Of a DNA stretch of 64,000 nt, positions 36,547 through 46,077 are shown piece by piece. Below the pieces are notes generated by a model that saw only the letters and a program-made list of their open reading frames with translations, was not told the DNA's origin and made no database searches. A program made the translations under genes and the position numbers. The stretch lies in the NCBI RefSeq assembly GCF_041821025.1, contig NZ_JBGUAY010000003.1, positions 429,969-493,968 on the forward strand. The letters are read 5' to 3'. How positions within the stretch are numbered: the first letter of the stretch is position 1; each line of letters starts with the position of its first letter. Source of the stretch: Egicoccus sp. AB-alg6-2 (GTDB taxonomy: Bacteria; Actinomycetota; Nitriliruptoria; Nitriliruptorales; Nitriliruptoraceae).

Positions 36547-38148
36547 TCAACCGTCACCGTCGGAGTCGAGCACCGGAGCCGAGGGATCCTCGAACTCCTC
36601 CTCGACGTCCGGGCCGAGGGGTTCGGCGACGCCGATGCCGCCGGCCGTCCCGAGCCGCTGCACGACACCGTGCGCGGCGGTCGCCGGCACCGCCTGGCCG
36701 TTCGGTCGCCACGCAGCGGACGGCGTCGCGGGGTGCGCGACCAGGTGCAGCGCCTCGGCGCCCCCGGTCCCGACCCGGGCGACGACGACCTCGCCCTCCG
36801 AAGCGACGACGAACGCCGACCAGCCGTTCACGGCTCCGAGCACCTCGCGCAGCGGCACGGAAAGGGCCTGGCCGGGACCGACCTCCAGCTCAGCCAGCTC
36901 TTCCGGTCGGAGCACCGTGGAGCCGTTGAACAGGGCGACCGAGAAGGTGGCCGGTTCGCTGCCGGGGTTGACGACGTCCAGCCGTTCGTTCCGGTCGGCC
37001 GTCGCGCCGCCCGAGACCACCCAGCGGTCGTCCGCGGCCGGGATGCCCAGCTGGACGGCGAAGCCGGTGCTCGCCGCCCCGTCACCGGAGCGCAGCACCG
37101 CACCCGAAACGTGGATCGGCGCGCCGTCCGAGCGCGCCGTCACGGCGGCCGCCGTCACGCCTTCGGGGAAGGTGCCCCGCAGGTCGACGCGCCGCACCTG
37201 ACCCGGGGCGACGGTCACGTCGCTCAGTCCCACGGGCGGCACGCCACCGTCGGGGGTGTGCAGCGTCAGCTCCACCGGCGCGGGGCGATCGCCGAGGTTG
37301 ACCACCCACAGCCAGGACGTGTCGCCCTCGCGGTCGGACACCCACGGCACCGTCCACGTCTCCGCGGGCGTGCTGCTGGCGCCGAGCAGCGAAACGCCGT
37401 CGACGTCGCCGATGGCGCTGCGCGCGAGCTGGTAGCCCTCGGCGACCGCGCGGCCCGACAGCACCCGGACGACGGCCGTGAGGTCGGCCTGCTCCGGCAT
37501 CGACTCGTTGACCGTGAGCTCGAACACGCCTTCGGCCGGCACGGTCAGGTTCTGCAGAGCGAGTGGCTCCTGCGGCCCCTGCGGGGTCACGAACCCGATC
37601 GCGATCGTCGCGTCGGTCGGGAACGGGTTGGCCGCCCGCAGGCGGGCCTCGTGGCCGCCTTCGGTGCTCAGTCCGGGGATGACCCAGCGGTCGGCGAGGG
37701 AGCTGTGGCACGGGCCTGCGACGGTCCCACGGGGGACGTCGTCCACCTCCTCGAGGCGCCATTCCCTGGCCAACGTCAGCGGACCGTCGCTCCAGCGCCC
37801 GAACACGGCGCTCGCGTCTCCCGCCGACGGCGTGGCGCGAACGTGCGCGCCGGGGAAGACCGGGGGAACCCCCACGGCCCGACCGCCGTCGGTCGCGAAC
37901 GTGCGCAGGTCCAGCGTGCCCGGCTCGTCGCCGTCGGCACCCGGGCGTGCCGCGGTCACGGCCAGCTCGCTGCCGCTGCGGCCGTCCCCGACCGCACACG
38001 TCCACGCCCCCGAGACGGCCTCGTCGACGTCGACCACGGATCCTGCCGGTGCCGCTCCGGGCAGCTCCAGCAGTTCGTCCGCGCCGACGACCGACACGGC
38101 ACCCAGCAGGGTCAGTGCGGCGGCCATCCAGGTCCGGCGGCGCCTCAT
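36547..38148 (-). CDS. DUF5719 secreted/membrane protein
   Basis: This 533-residue protein begins with a basic signal or anchor (MRRRRTWMAAALTLLGAVSV). The rest is made of repeated beta-rich modules with WVIPGLSTEGGHEARLRAAN, TWTVPWVSDREGDTSWLWVV, RWVVSGGATADRNERLDVVN and similar strands, typical of DUF5719. It ends in an acidic aspartate-rich tail. ATG overlaps the stop of the giant glycosyltransferase gene (ATGA). Such pairs are seen near whiB2 in actinobacteria, where the DUF5719 protein is probably a surface partner; function is unproven. Confidence 0.82.
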   Translation of the reverse strand: MRRRRTWMAAALTLLGAVSVVGADELLELPGAAPAGSVVDVDEAVSGAWTCAVGDGRSGSELAVTAARPGADGDEPGTLDLRTFATDGGRAVGVPPVFPGAHVRATPSAGDASAVFGRWSDGPLTLAREWRLEEVDDVPRGTVAGPCHSSLADRWVIPGLSTEGGHEARLRAANPFPTDATIAIGFVTPQGPQEPLALQNLTVPAEGVFELTVNESMPEQADLTAVVRVLSGRAVAEGYQLARSAIGDVDGVSLLGASSTPAETWTVPWVSDREGDTSWLWVVNLGDRPAPVELTLHTPDGGVPPVGLSDVTVAPGQVRRVDLRGTFPEGVTAAAVTARSDGAPIHVSGAVLRSGDGAASTGFAVQLGIPAADDRWVVSGGATADRNERLDVVNPGSEPATFSVALFNGSTVLRPEELAELEVGPGQALSVPLREVLGAVNGWSAFVVASEGEVVVARVGTGGAEALHLVAHPATPSAAWRPNGQAVPATAAHGVVQRLGTAGGIGVAEPLGPDVEEEFEDPSAPVLDSDGDG

Positions 38149-41100
38149 GCGACCACCTCGGGGGTACGGCTCGGCGCCGTCGGGGGCGTTGCCGGCGGCT
38201 CGGTCTCGACGTCGTTGCGGCGGGCGAACCGTGGCGGCCGCAAAGCCAGCGAGATCACGACCAGCAGGGCGAGCAGTTGGCCGGCGACGGCGGCGCCGCG
38301 CGCACGGTCGCCGAGGTGGAGCACCTCGACACGCCCGTCGTTCTCCGAGGACCCGAAGACGACCAGTCCACTGTCGCCGCGCGTACGGGACAGCGTGCGA
38401 CCGCCCTGCACCGCGTACCAGCCGGGGTCGCCGACCTCGGCGATCGCGATCACGTCGTTCCCCGCTGCCGGACCGCGGAAGGCGCCCGGCTCGACCTGCT
38501 CCAGGGGCGTGACCTCGGCGGTACCGGGAACCAGGCCGGCGGCCAGGTCCGCCGCGTCGACGCCGCTGAGCGCGGCCGCGCGCGGCAGCCAGTTCGGAAC
38601 GGCGAACAGGCGGCCGTCGGCGATCGGGCGCGGCTCGAGGCCCAACTGGGCGCGGAGCGCGAGGTCGACGCGCTCGCTCACGCCGCCGTCGGGCACGAAC
38701 ACGTACCGGACGTTGAGGGCCCCGAGGCGCGCGGCTGCGGCCGGATCCCCGCCACCGAGCGTCGCCGTGACGATCGGAGCGACCAGGGCCTCCGCGACGG
38801 CGCCGTCGGCGACACCGAAGGCCGCCATGGTCGGTCCCCGCCCGTCGACGACCTCCCACTGGACCTGCTCGCCGTCGTCGGCCAGCACGAGCACCCGGAA
38901 GGGGCCCTCCTCGACCGCGGCGGCGCTCACGAATGTCGGCAGCGCCGGACGGTCGATCGCGTAGGCCTGCCACGGACCGCGCGCCAGTTCGGCCGCCACC
39001 ACGCCGAGCCCGACGGCGACGGCCAGGCCGGTGGTGAGCGCGGCCAGCTGCCGCCAGCCGAAGGCGTGCCGGGTCAGTTGCGCCTCGGCCGTCGCGAAGG
39101 CGAGCGCGAGCAGTCCCGCGAACGCGGCGGCCGTGAGCATCAGCGGAACGCCGGGCCAGGTCACGATCCCGAACCGCCCGAAGAGCCACGCGGCCACGGC
39201 CCCCACCAGCGCGACCGACCACAGCGACGCGACGATGGCCGGTCGCCGTGGCGTGCCCAGCACGAGCCCGAGCAGGCCGGCCAGCACGAAGGCGCCGCCG
39301 ACGATCGGGACCGGGATCCCGGCCAGGTCCGGAGTCAGGCTGAGCCACCGCCACAGCTCGTCCACGACGACCTCGCCGTCCGTGGCTCGCAGCGGGCCGT
39401 CCTCCGCGAACAGACGCAGGCTCCACGGCATGAGCAGCACGAAGGGAGCCAAAGACGCCGTCAGCGTCCGGACCGCGAGCGCCCGTCGCCACGCCCCGTC
39501 CGCCGCGGCGGGCGCGAACCAGCCGACGACGAGCAGGACGAGCCCGGCGACGAGCAGGGCGGGGACGACCACCGGCTCGAAGGCGCCCGCGATCGCGGCC
39601 AGCAGGACGACTCCGGCGACCGCGCGCCAGGCACGGGTCGAGCTGGTGGCGGGACGTGCGAGCACCGTGCCGGCCGCGACGATGCCCGGCAGCGCGGCGA
39701 GGACGACGAGCGCACCGATGTGGCCGGTCGTCAGGGCGGCGAAGGCGGGCGGCGAGAGCACGTAGGCGGTGGCCGCGACGACCCGGGCGAGGCGACGGGA
39801 CGAGAAACCCTGGGCCGCGCGCAGCGCCAGCAACCAGGCGAGCAGCGGCAGTCCCAGCAGCAGCAGGCGTGGGGCGGCGTAGCTGGAGCCGAACGCCAAC
39901 AGGTGAAGTGCGCCGAGCACGGCCTGTGCGGGCGACGCCGCCGTGGCGGTGCCGAACGCACCGGCGCCGTGCCACCCGGACACGTAGTCGCCGAGGAAGG
40001 CGGCCGGGCTCGCCGGCCACGGCGCCAGCTGGCCGCCCCGCAGTTCGCCGGGCAGCAGCAACGGCCAGGCGCCGACGAGGACCACGAGCGTCAGGACGCC
40101 GCCGACGGCCAGGACGGGCCGGCGCTTGATGCCCCGGGCGAGACGACGGAAGCCACCCGCTGGCGGCGTCGGTTGCGGCGCCGGCGCGGCGTATCCGCCG
40201 TGGTCGACGTCGCCGCCCGCGATCCACTCGCCGATGGCCTCGGCGTAGGCCCGCACGCGCGGGATGATGCGTCCGAACAGCTCCCGGAGTTCGCGGTCGC
40301 CGCGCCGGCGCGAGGCCTGCACCTCGCGGCGCAGTCGCAGGGTCTCGCGCAGGTGCAGCACGTTCCACAGCCATGCCCGCACGGTCTGCCACGCGTCCGA
40401 GACCCGCCGGGTCAGCAGGAAGCCGAGGACCTTGGCGACGCCGACGAGGAAGTACAGCGGCACGACCAGGAGCAGCCGCGCGAACCCGTAGTTCTTGAGC
40501 AGCGTCGCCAGCGTGTTCCGCTCGGCGAAGTAGCGCGGGCCGATGTGGCGCGTCTGTCCCAGCCGTAGGTAGTTCGTGGCGGCCGCGACGTGGGCACCGA
40601 CCGCCTCGGGCACCACCTCGACGTCGTGGCCGGCGAGCCAGGCGCGCCAGCACAGGTCGAGGTCGTCGCGGAAGAGGTGGAACCGGCGATCGAAGCGACC
40701 GAGCGTGTCGAAGACGTCACGACGGACCAGCATCCCGCTCGTGGAGACGTACAGGGTGCGGCGTTCGTTGTCGCGTTGGCCCTGGTCGAGCTCGCCCTCG
40801 TCGATGCCGCTGTCGGCGCGGCCGGTGAGGTCGACGGTCCAGCCGACCGACTGCAGTTCGTGCTCGCGACCCCAGACCCGCTGCTTGGGCCCGACGATCG
40901 CCAGACGGGGATCCGCCTGCATCGCCTGCACCATCCGGTCGATGGCGTCGGGCTCGAGTGCCGTGTCGTCGTGCAGGAACAACACGAACGGGGCGCCGCC
41001 CGCCGTGGTGGCAGGGCGGGCATCGAGCGCCATCGACACCGCGGCGCCGAACCCGAGGTCGCGCTCGGCGACCAGGACCTGGTCGGGGGACAGGTGCTGG

Positions 41101-41318
41101 AGGAGCACGTCACGCGTCGCGTCGGTGCTGCCGTTGTCGACGGCGACGACATCGAGGGAGCCGTAGGTCTGGGCGGCGAGGGCGTCGAGGGTACGCGGCA
41201 GCCAGCCCGCACCATCGTGGGTGACGAGCACGACGAGCACGGTCGAGAGCTCGGGCGAAGCCGGCACGGTCGCGGGCGCTCCTGGATCCGTCGGACGGCG
41301 CACCCGCGCCGGACGCAC
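38145..41318 (-). CDS. Large membrane glycosyltransferase (GT2 domain plus multi-span region)
   Basis: This 1057-residue protein has a GT2 domain (residues 25-290): VLVTHDGAGWLPRTLDAL, VDNGSTDATRDV, FLHDDTALEPD and FHLFRDDLDLCWRAWLAGHD (ED-like). The remainder has 10-14 membrane helices with large outer loops and a final external domain. It probably transfers a sugar to a lipid-linked or wall glycan at the membrane. The start is GTG and an internal start near residue 25 is possible. It is coupled to DUF5719 and lies downstream of whiB2 by 180 bases. Confidence 0.88.
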   Translation of the reverse strand: MRPARVRRPTDPGAPATVPASPELSTVLVVLVTHDGAGWLPRTLDALAAQTYGSLDVVAVDNGSTDATRDVLLQHLSPDQVLVAERDLGFGAAVSMALDARPATTAGGAPFVLFLHDDTALEPDAIDRMVQAMQADPRLAIVGPKQRVWGREHELQSVGWTVDLTGRADSGIDEGELDQGQRDNERRTLYVSTSGMLVRRDVFDTLGRFDRRFHLFRDDLDLCWRAWLAGHDVEVVPEAVGAHVAAATNYLRLGQTRHIGPRYFAERNTLATLLKNYGFARLLLVVPLYFLVGVAKVLGFLLTRRVSDAWQTVRAWLWNVLHLRETLRLRREVQASRRRGDRELRELFGRIIPRVRAYAEAIGEWIAGGDVDHGGYAAPAPQPTPPAGGFRRLARGIKRRPVLAVGGVLTLVVLVGAWPLLLPGELRGGQLAPWPASPAAFLGDYVSGWHGAGAFGTATAASPAQAVLGALHLLAFGSSYAAPRLLLLGLPLLAWLLALRAAQGFSSRRLARVVAATAYVLSPPAFAALTTGHIGALVVLAALPGIVAAGTVLARPATSSTRAWRAVAGVVLLAAIAGAFEPVVVPALLVAGLVLLVVGWFAPAAADGAWRRALAVRTLTASLAPFVLLMPWSLRLFAEDGPLRATDGEVVVDELWRWLSLTPDLAGIPVPIVGGAFVLAGLLGLVLGTPRRPAIVASLWSVALVGAVAAWLFGRFGIVTWPGVPLMLTAAAFAGLLALAFATAEAQLTRHAFGWRQLAALTTGLAVAVGLGVVAAELARGPWQAYAIDRPALPTFVSAAAVEEGPFRVLVLADDGEQVQWEVVDGRGPTMAAFGVADGAVAEALVAPIVTATLGGGDPAAAARLGALNVRYVFVPDGGVSERVDLALRAQLGLEPRPIADGRLFAVPNWLPRAAALSGVDAADLAAGLVPGTAEVTPLEQVEPGAFRGPAAGNDVIAIAEVGDPGWYAVQGGRTLSRTRGDSGLVVFGSSENDGRVEVLHLGDRARGAAVAGQLLALLVVISLALRPPRFARRNDVETEPPATPPTAPSRTPEVVA

Positions 41319-41498
41319 GTGGTCGTGCCGTTCGCGACGGGGCGGCGAGGTGGGACCGGGCGGCGGGCGGCCGAGCCGTCGGCGCGGAGCCCTCGAAGGT
41401 GGCCGGATCCAGCCGCCGGAGCACTCCTGGCGGAGCGCGCCGGGACGGTACCACCTGACGGCGGCTCGAAGATCCTCCGCCGAGCGATGCGGCGGGAT

Positions 41499-41765
41499 TC
41501 AGGCGGTCAGGCGCTTCGCGCGTCGCCGTTCGCGCTCCGACAGGCCACCCCAGATACCGAAGCGCTCGTCGTTGCTGAGGGCGAACTCGAGGCAGTCGTC
41601 ACGGACGGGGCAGGCGGTGCAGATCCGCTTGGCCTCCCGCGTGGATCCCCCCTTCTCGGGGAAGAACGCCTCGGGATCGGCGTCGAGGCACTTGGCCTCG
41701 AGCATCCACGCACGGTCGTCGGCGTCGAACGCCAGCCGGGCACTCAGCTCCGCAATGGCCCCCAT
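41499..41765 (-). CDS. whiB2: WhiB2/WhmD-like iron-sulfur regulator
   Basis: This 88-residue Wbl protein has AKCLDADPEAFFPEKGGSTR, the cysteine triad ICTACPVRDDC, then FGIWGGLSERERRRAKRL. The four cysteines ligate a [4Fe-4S] cluster; the G(I/V)WGG turn contacts sigma A region 4. WhiB2 (WhmD) is needed for septation in mycobacteria and WhiB itself controls sporulation septation in Streptomyces. It is recognised as WhiB2-like rather than WhiB1-like by the EAKCLDxDPEAFFPEKGG lead and by the neighbouring fbiA/fbiB and glycosyltransferase genes, as around Rv3260c. Confidence 0.94.
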   Translation of the reverse strand: MGAIAELSARLAFDADDRAWMLEAKCLDADPEAFFPEKGGSTREAKRICTACPVRDDCLEFALSNDERFGIWGGLSERERRRAKRLTA

Positions 41766-41838
41766 CCGCTGACTCCTGTCACCGCGCCCCCACGCTGGGG
41801 AGCCGCATCCTCGACAACCATGGAACTACACGGTCGTC

Positions 41839-41866
41839 ATTCTGGACATGCAGCCAGGTCTGTCAA
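41839..41866 (-). promoter_or_regulatory. Candidate sigma A-type promoter of whiB2
   Basis: On the minus strand TTGACA (41866-41861) and CAGAAT (41844-41839) are separated by 16 bases. A perfect -35 and a 4/6 -10 make this the best promoter in the window. The start would give a leader of about 65 bases. The element AGGTCTGTCAAG around the -35 recurs in the sigma promoter at 42.7 kb. Confidence 0.55.
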
Positions 41867-41944
41867 GCGAAACACCACTAGCGGTGGGGTCCTGAGGCCC
41901 GGAATGGCCCCAGGGGTGGGGTCGGGCGCGCCACGCGCACGCAA

Positions 41945-41968
41945 ATGCGCCCGCCCGTGCGGGCGCAT
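41945..41968 (-). terminator. Hairpin terminator of the ECF sigma gene
   Basis: ATGCGCCCGC-CCGT-GCGGGCGCAT is a perfect 10-bp stem with a 4-base loop, 27 bases beyond the sigma factor stop. It is the strongest simple hairpin in the window. It would insulate whiB2 from sigma factor transcripts. Confidence 0.75.
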
Positions 41969-41994
41969 CCGACCCCGACGGTGGGCCGCGCGGA

Positions 41995-42651
41995 TCAGAT
42001 CTCGTCGGCCAGGACCTCGCGCAGCCGCAGCAGCCCGTCGCGCAGGCGGCTCTTGGCGGTGCCTTCGGGAATGCCGAGCACCCGCGCCACGTCGCGGTAG
42101 GTGTGACCCGCGAAGTAGGCCAGCTCGATCGCCTCACGTTGGCGCTGCGTGAGATCGGCGAGCGCCTTGCGGACCTGCCAGTGCTCGAGGCGAACCTCGA
42201 CCGCATCCGCGACCTCGTCGAACTCACGGGACTGGTCGCGTCGCGACACGCGCTGGTCGCGGTCGCGGCTGGCCTGCTCACTGCGCACCCGGTCGACGGC
42301 GCGACGGTGGGCGAGCGTGCTGACCCAGCCCGACGCCGTGCCCCGGTCGGCGTCGAACCGGTCGGCCTTGCGCCAGACCTCGACCAGCACCTCCTGGGCG
42401 ACCTCCTCGGCGAGCGCCCGGTCCCGCAGCACCCGCATGGTGATGCCGAGCACCTGCGGGCTGACGCGGTCGTACAGCGTGGCGAAGGCCGGCTGGTCGC
42501 CGCCGGCCGCCGCGAGCAGCAGCGCCTCGCTCGTCCAACCGCTGAGCGGCTCGGCCGCCGACGGCCGGGTGCGCGGCCGCGACACGGCCGGCGTCGCTCG
42601 GCGCGACCGGCCGGACGCGATCGGGACGGCGACGGCGGTGGTCACGCTCAT
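41995..42651 (-). CDS. ECF-type RNA polymerase sigma factor (SigK-like)
   Basis: This 218-residue protein has region 2 (FATLYDRVSPQVLGITMRVL, RDRALAEEVAQEVLVEVWRK, GWVSTLAHRRAVDRVRSEQA) and region 4 (LADLTQRQREAIELAYFAGH, YRDVARVLGIPEGTAKSRLR, DGLLRLREVL). The GTAKSRLRDGLLRLR spelling is common in SigK/ECF19-like factors. A 35-residue serine/arginine-rich N-terminal lead precedes region 2. No anti-sigma gene is adjacent, unlike most SigK. It lies divergent to fbiA, about 160 bases from its start. Confidence 0.9.
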   Translation of the reverse strand: MSVTTAVAVPIASGRSRRATPAVSRPRTRPSAAEPLSGWTSEALLLAAAGGDQPAFATLYDRVSPQVLGITMRVLRDRALAEEVAQEVLVEVWRKADRFDADRGTASGWVSTLAHRRAVDRVRSEQASRDRDQRVSRRDQSREFDEVADAVEVRLEHWQVRKALADLTQRQREAIELAYFAGHTYRDVARVLGIPEGTAKSRLRDGLLRLREVLADEI

Positions 42652-42696
42652 GGTGGCTCCAAGCAGTACCGGGGGGCGGAACATAAGCTTGGCAAG

Positions 42697-42728
42697 CTGT
42701 CCAGGTTCTGTCAAGGTCTGTCGAGGTT
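42697..42728 (-). promoter_or_regulatory. Three direct repeats over the ECF sigma promoter
   Basis: Read on the plus strand, CTGTC occurs at 42697, 42708 and 42718, each followed by xAGGT(T): CTGTCCAGGTT, CTGTCAAGGT, CTGTCGAGGTT. Spacings of 11 and 10 bases place them on one helix face. The middle copy contains a TTGACA -35 on the minus strand (42714-42709). A -10 is weak. The array lies 46-77 bases upstream of the sigma ATG. Confidence 0.45.
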
Positions 42729-42811
42729 CGTTCGGACGGGGCATCCCCGCGCCGGGCCGTCCCGGGGACGCCACTACCCTGCCGGCGGTCCCACGGGCGA
42801 AGGGCACAGGC

Positions 42812-43747
42812 GTGTACGCGGTCTTGGCGGGCGGGGTCGGAGCGGCCCGGTTCCTGCGCGGTCTGACGGCGGCGGTGCCGGGCGAGGAGATCGTCGCGGT
42901 GGTCAACGTCGGCGACGACCTGACGCTGCACGGCCTGCGGATCTGCCCCGACCTCGACTCCATCACCTACTGGCTCGCCGGCGTGGTGCACCCCGAGCAG
43001 CAGTGGGGTCGTGCCGACGAGCGGCACACGGTCGCGGACGAGTTGCGCCGCTTCGGCGACCCCGGCTGGTTCACGCTCGGGGACCGCGACCTCGCGACCC
43101 ACCTGCACCGCACGGCCCGTCTGCGCGAGGGCGCACCACTCTCCGTCGTCACCGACGAGATCCGTCGTGCGTTCGGCGTCTCCACACGCCTGCTGCCGGT
43201 CACCGACGACCCCGTCGAGACCCGCATCCACACCAGCGACGGGCGCGACCTGCACTTCCAGGAGTACTGGGTCCGTGAACGCGCCCGACCGCAGGTCGCG
43301 GAGATCGCGTTCGCCGGAGCGGCCGACGCGGAGCCGGCCCCCGGCGTCGTCGAGGCCATCCTCGACGCCGACGTCGTGCTGGTCGCTCCGTCCAACCCGG
43401 TGGTGTCCATCGACCCCATCCTCCGGGTGCCGGGGCTGCGTGCCGCGGTGCACCAGTCACCGGCACCGGTGGTCGGGGTGTCCCCGATCGTGGGCGGCCG
43501 CGTCGTCCGTGGCATGGCCCATCGTCTCCTGCCCGCGGTCGGCGCCGAGGTCAGCGCCGCAGGCGTCGCCGCGTACTACGGCGACCTCCTCGATGCCTGG
43601 GTGGTCGACGACCGCGACCGCGACGCCGTGGCGACGGTCGAGGCGACCGGCGTCCGCGCCGTCGCCACCGACACCATGATGGACGACCCCGAGGTCGCAG
43701 CCGCCCTGGCCCGCACCTGTCTCGCGCTGGCTGGCGGCGGCTCGTGA
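42812..43747 (+). CDS. fbiA: 2-phospho-L-lactate/phosphoenolpyruvyl transferase (FbiA/CofD)
   Basis: This 311-residue enzyme transfers the 2-phospholactate (or PEP-derived) group to the deazaflavin FO to give F420-0 (or dehydro-F420-0). Key segments are [35 protein letters not shown] and SITYWLAGV, then [16 protein letters not shown] and [21 protein letters not shown]. All are characteristic of CofD/FbiA. GAAGGG precedes the GTG. Its stop overlaps the fbiB start by four bases. FO synthase and the guanylyltransferase gene are not in the window. Confidence 0.95.
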   Translation: MYAVLAGGVGAARFLRGLTAAVPGEEIVAVVNVGDDLTLHGLRICPDLDSITYWLAGVVHPEQQWGRADERHTVADELRRFGDPGWFTLGDRDLATHLHRTARLREGAPLSVVTDEIRRAFGVSTRLLPVTDDPVETRIHTSDGRDLHFQEYWVRERARPQVAEIAFAGAADAEPAPGVVEAILDADVVLVAPSNPVVSIDPILRVPGLRAAVHQSPAPVVGVSPIVGGRVVRGMAHRLLPAVGAEVSAAGVAAYYGDLLDAWVVDDRDRDAVATVEATGVRAVATDTMMDDPEVAAALARTCLALAGGGS

Positions 43748-45069
43748 CCCCACGCGTCGAGGTGGTCGCCCTTCCGACCGCGCACCGGTTCGCGGCCGGC
43801 GACGACCTCGCCCGCCACCTGCTCGAGGCGGCCGGGGACGCCGGCGTGACCCTGCGCGACGGCGACACCCTGTGCGTCGCGAGCAAGGTGGTCAGCCTCG
43901 TCGAGGACGCGACGCATCCGCTCGCCGGCGACGATCCGCGGCAGGCGCGACGGGACCTGGCCCGGCAACTGGCGGCGAGGATCGTGGCGGACACGCCCGC
44001 GGTACTCGTGACCGAGACCGTGCACGGGTTCGTCTGTGCGAACGGCGGCATCGACGCCTCCAACGTCCCTGGCGAGCACGCCGCCCTGCTGCTGCCCGAC
44101 GACCCCGACGCCTCCGCGGCCCGGTTGTGCGCCGAACTCCGGCGACGCACCGGCCGGCAGGTCGGCGTGGTCGTCACCGACACCTTCGGGCGGCCCTGGC
44201 GGCTGGGGCAGACCGAGGTCGCGCTCGGGGTCGCCGGCACGGCGGCACTGCGCGACGAGCGCGGCGGTACGGACCTCGATGGTCGCCCGCTGGACGTGAC
44301 GCAGGCCGCCGTCGCCGACGAGGTCGCCGGTGCGGCCGACCTGGTCCGCCACAAGGCCAGCGGCACGCCGTTCGTCCTCGTCCGGGGGCTCGAGGCGGGG
44401 CGGCCCGGGACGGGGCGTGAGCTGCTGCGTCCCGCATGGCAGGACGCGTTCCGAGCCGGCGGTCCGACCGCGGCCCAGCGCGCCGTCGCCGAGCGCCGCA
44501 CCGTCCGGCGGTTCGCCCCCGACCGACCGGTGCCCGAGCAGGCGGTCGAGGCCGCCGTCGCCGCCGCGGCCACCGCTCCCGCGCCCCACCACAGCCGGCC
44601 GTGGCGCTTCGTACGGCTGCGACCCGACACGCGCGAGCGCCTGCTCGACGCGATGGCACAGCAGTGGCGGACGGACCTGGACGGCGACGGCCTCGATCCC
44701 GAGGTCGTGCGCCGCCGCCTCGCCCGCTCCGACGCGGTCCTGCGGGATGCACCGGTCCTCCTGGTGCCGTTCGTGGTGACCGACGCGGCGCATCCCTACC
44801 CCGACCCCCGCCGCGCCACGGCCGAGCGCGACCTGTTCCTGCTGTCCGGTGGTGCGGCGCTGCAGAACCTGCAGGTGGTGTTGCGGGCGCACGGACTCGG
44901 TTCGGCATGGATCTCCTCGACCGCGTTCTGCGCCCCCACGGTCCGAGCCGTCCTGGAGCTGCCGCCGGATTGGCAGCCGCTGGGCATGATCGCGGTCGGC
45001 CACCCCGACACCGCCGAGTCGCCGGAGCGACCGCCGATCGACGTGGCCGACTTCCTGGAGGAGCGCTGA
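43744..45069 (+). CDS. fbiB: Coenzyme F420:L-glutamate ligase, bifunctional FbiB
   Basis: This 441-residue protein fuses the gamma-glutamyl ligase domain (residues 1-235), with [32 protein letters not shown], and a [17 protein letters not shown] stretch, to a nitroreductase-fold domain (residues 240-441) with [26 protein letters not shown] and [12 protein letters not shown]. The first adds glutamates to F420-0; the second reduces dehydro-F420-0, as in M. tuberculosis FbiB. GTG overlaps the fbiA stop. Confidence 0.95.
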   Translation: MTPRVEVVALPTAHRFAAGDDLARHLLEAAGDAGVTLRDGDTLCVASKVVSLVEDATHPLAGDDPRQARRDLARQLAARIVADTPAVLVTETVHGFVCANGGIDASNVPGEHAALLLPDDPDASAARLCAELRRRTGRQVGVVVTDTFGRPWRLGQTEVALGVAGTAALRDERGGTDLDGRPLDVTQAAVADEVAGAADLVRHKASGTPFVLVRGLEAGRPGTGRELLRPAWQDAFRAGGPTAAQRAVAERRTVRRFAPDRPVPEQAVEAAVAAAATAPAPHHSRPWRFVRLRPDTRERLLDAMAQQWRTDLDGDGLDPEVVRRRLARSDAVLRDAPVLLVPFVVTDAAHPYPDPRRATAERDLFLLSGGAALQNLQVVLRAHGLGSAWISSTAFCAPTVRAVLELPPDWQPLGMIAVGHPDTAESPERPPIDVADFLEER

Positions 45070-45159
45070 GCCGCCTCGGGCGGCGACGGGGGCAACGTCC
45101 GCGGGATGGGTACGCTTCATGCCTCCTGTCCCACCCCTGCCCGACGAGGTGCTGCCCCC

Positions 45160-46068
45160 GTGGCCGAACGCGAACGTCTCACCAACAAAGAGCGCCGTGC
45201 CCAGTCACGTGACGAGCGCAAGCGCCGCGAGGCGGAGCTCGCCCGGAAGCGCAAGCGCAACTCGCTGCGCAACGGGCTGATCACCGCCGCGGTCGTCGCC
45301 GTCGTCGGTGCCGTGCTCCTGCAGGCCTTCATCGGCGGACCGGCCACCCTCGACGACGCCATCCTGGTCAACTCCAGCGAGGTCGAGGACGCCCGCGCCG
45401 CCGCCGGCTGCGAGATGCTGGTCGACCGGGAGCCGCTCGAGGACCGCAGCCACTTCGAGGCCAATGCCGCCCCGTCGCCCGATGCGATCTACACCGACGT
45501 CCGGCCGACGCACTCGGGCCCGCACATGCTGCAGACGCACCCGATCGTCTCGTCGGGCGCCAACAGCCAGCTCGACGAGCGTTCGACCACCCACAACCTC
45601 GAGCACGGCGCCGTCATCGTCTGGCACGACCCGGACCAGACCGACGCCGGCGGGGAGATGGGCGACTGGAGCGAGACGCTCAACGCCAACGGCTTCGCGA
45701 ACAGCCGCGGCGGTGCCGCCATCTTCGTCTCCCCCTACACCGACCCGGGCATCAGCTCCGGCAAGGCGATCGCGTTCCGTGCCTGGGGCGTCGCGATGGA
45801 CTGCGACTCCTGGGACGAGGACGTCGCCAACGGGTTCGTCATCGACCACTACGGCACGCACGGCATCGCGCCGGAACGTCCGCTCGGCCCCTACCCCGAA
45901 GGGGTCCTCGAGTACGAGGACGTCGAGGTCGACGACAACACCGACGCTCCCGTCGACGGGCAGCTGATGGAGGAGCCCGAGGACGACGCGGACACGGAGT
46001 CGACCGGAGACGACGGCGACGCCGAGCCAACCGAGGAGACGACCGAGGACGAGCCCGCCGACGAGTGA
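45160..46068 (+). CDS. DUF3105 membrane-anchored protein
   Basis: This 302-residue protein has a highly basic helix (residues 5-38), one membrane helix (NGLITAAVVAVVGAVLLQAF) and an external DUF3105 domain: CEMLVDREPLEDRSHF, PDAIYTDVRPTHSGPHMLQT, TTHNLEHGAVIVWHDPDQTD, then CDSWDEDVANGFVIDHYG. DUF3105 is unknown. About 60 residues of mostly glutamate, aspartate and threonine end the protein. GTG at 45160 starts a good N-terminus; an earlier ATG at 45106 is possible but has no recognisable lead. Confidence 0.82.
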   Translation: MAERERLTNKERRAQSRDERKRREAELARKRKRNSLRNGLITAAVVAVVGAVLLQAFIGGPATLDDAILVNSSEVEDARAAAGCEMLVDREPLEDRSHFEANAAPSPDAIYTDVRPTHSGPHMLQTHPIVSSGANSQLDERSTTHNLEHGAVIVWHDPDQTDAGGEMGDWSETLNANGFANSRGGAAIFVSPYTDPGISSGKAIAFRAWGVAMDCDSWDEDVANGFVIDHYGTHGIAPERPLGPYPEGVLEYEDVEVDDNTDAPVDGQLMEEPEDDADTESTGDDGDAEPTEETTEDEPADE

Positions 46069-46077
46069 CGCGGGTGG

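Noticed and set aside
36541..40653. Long frames overlapping DUF5719 and the giant glycosyltransferase, including one spanning both genes
   Set aside because: They lie in other frames or antisense, are rich in arginine and proline and show no domains. The ATGA overlap between the two real genes explains the boundary.
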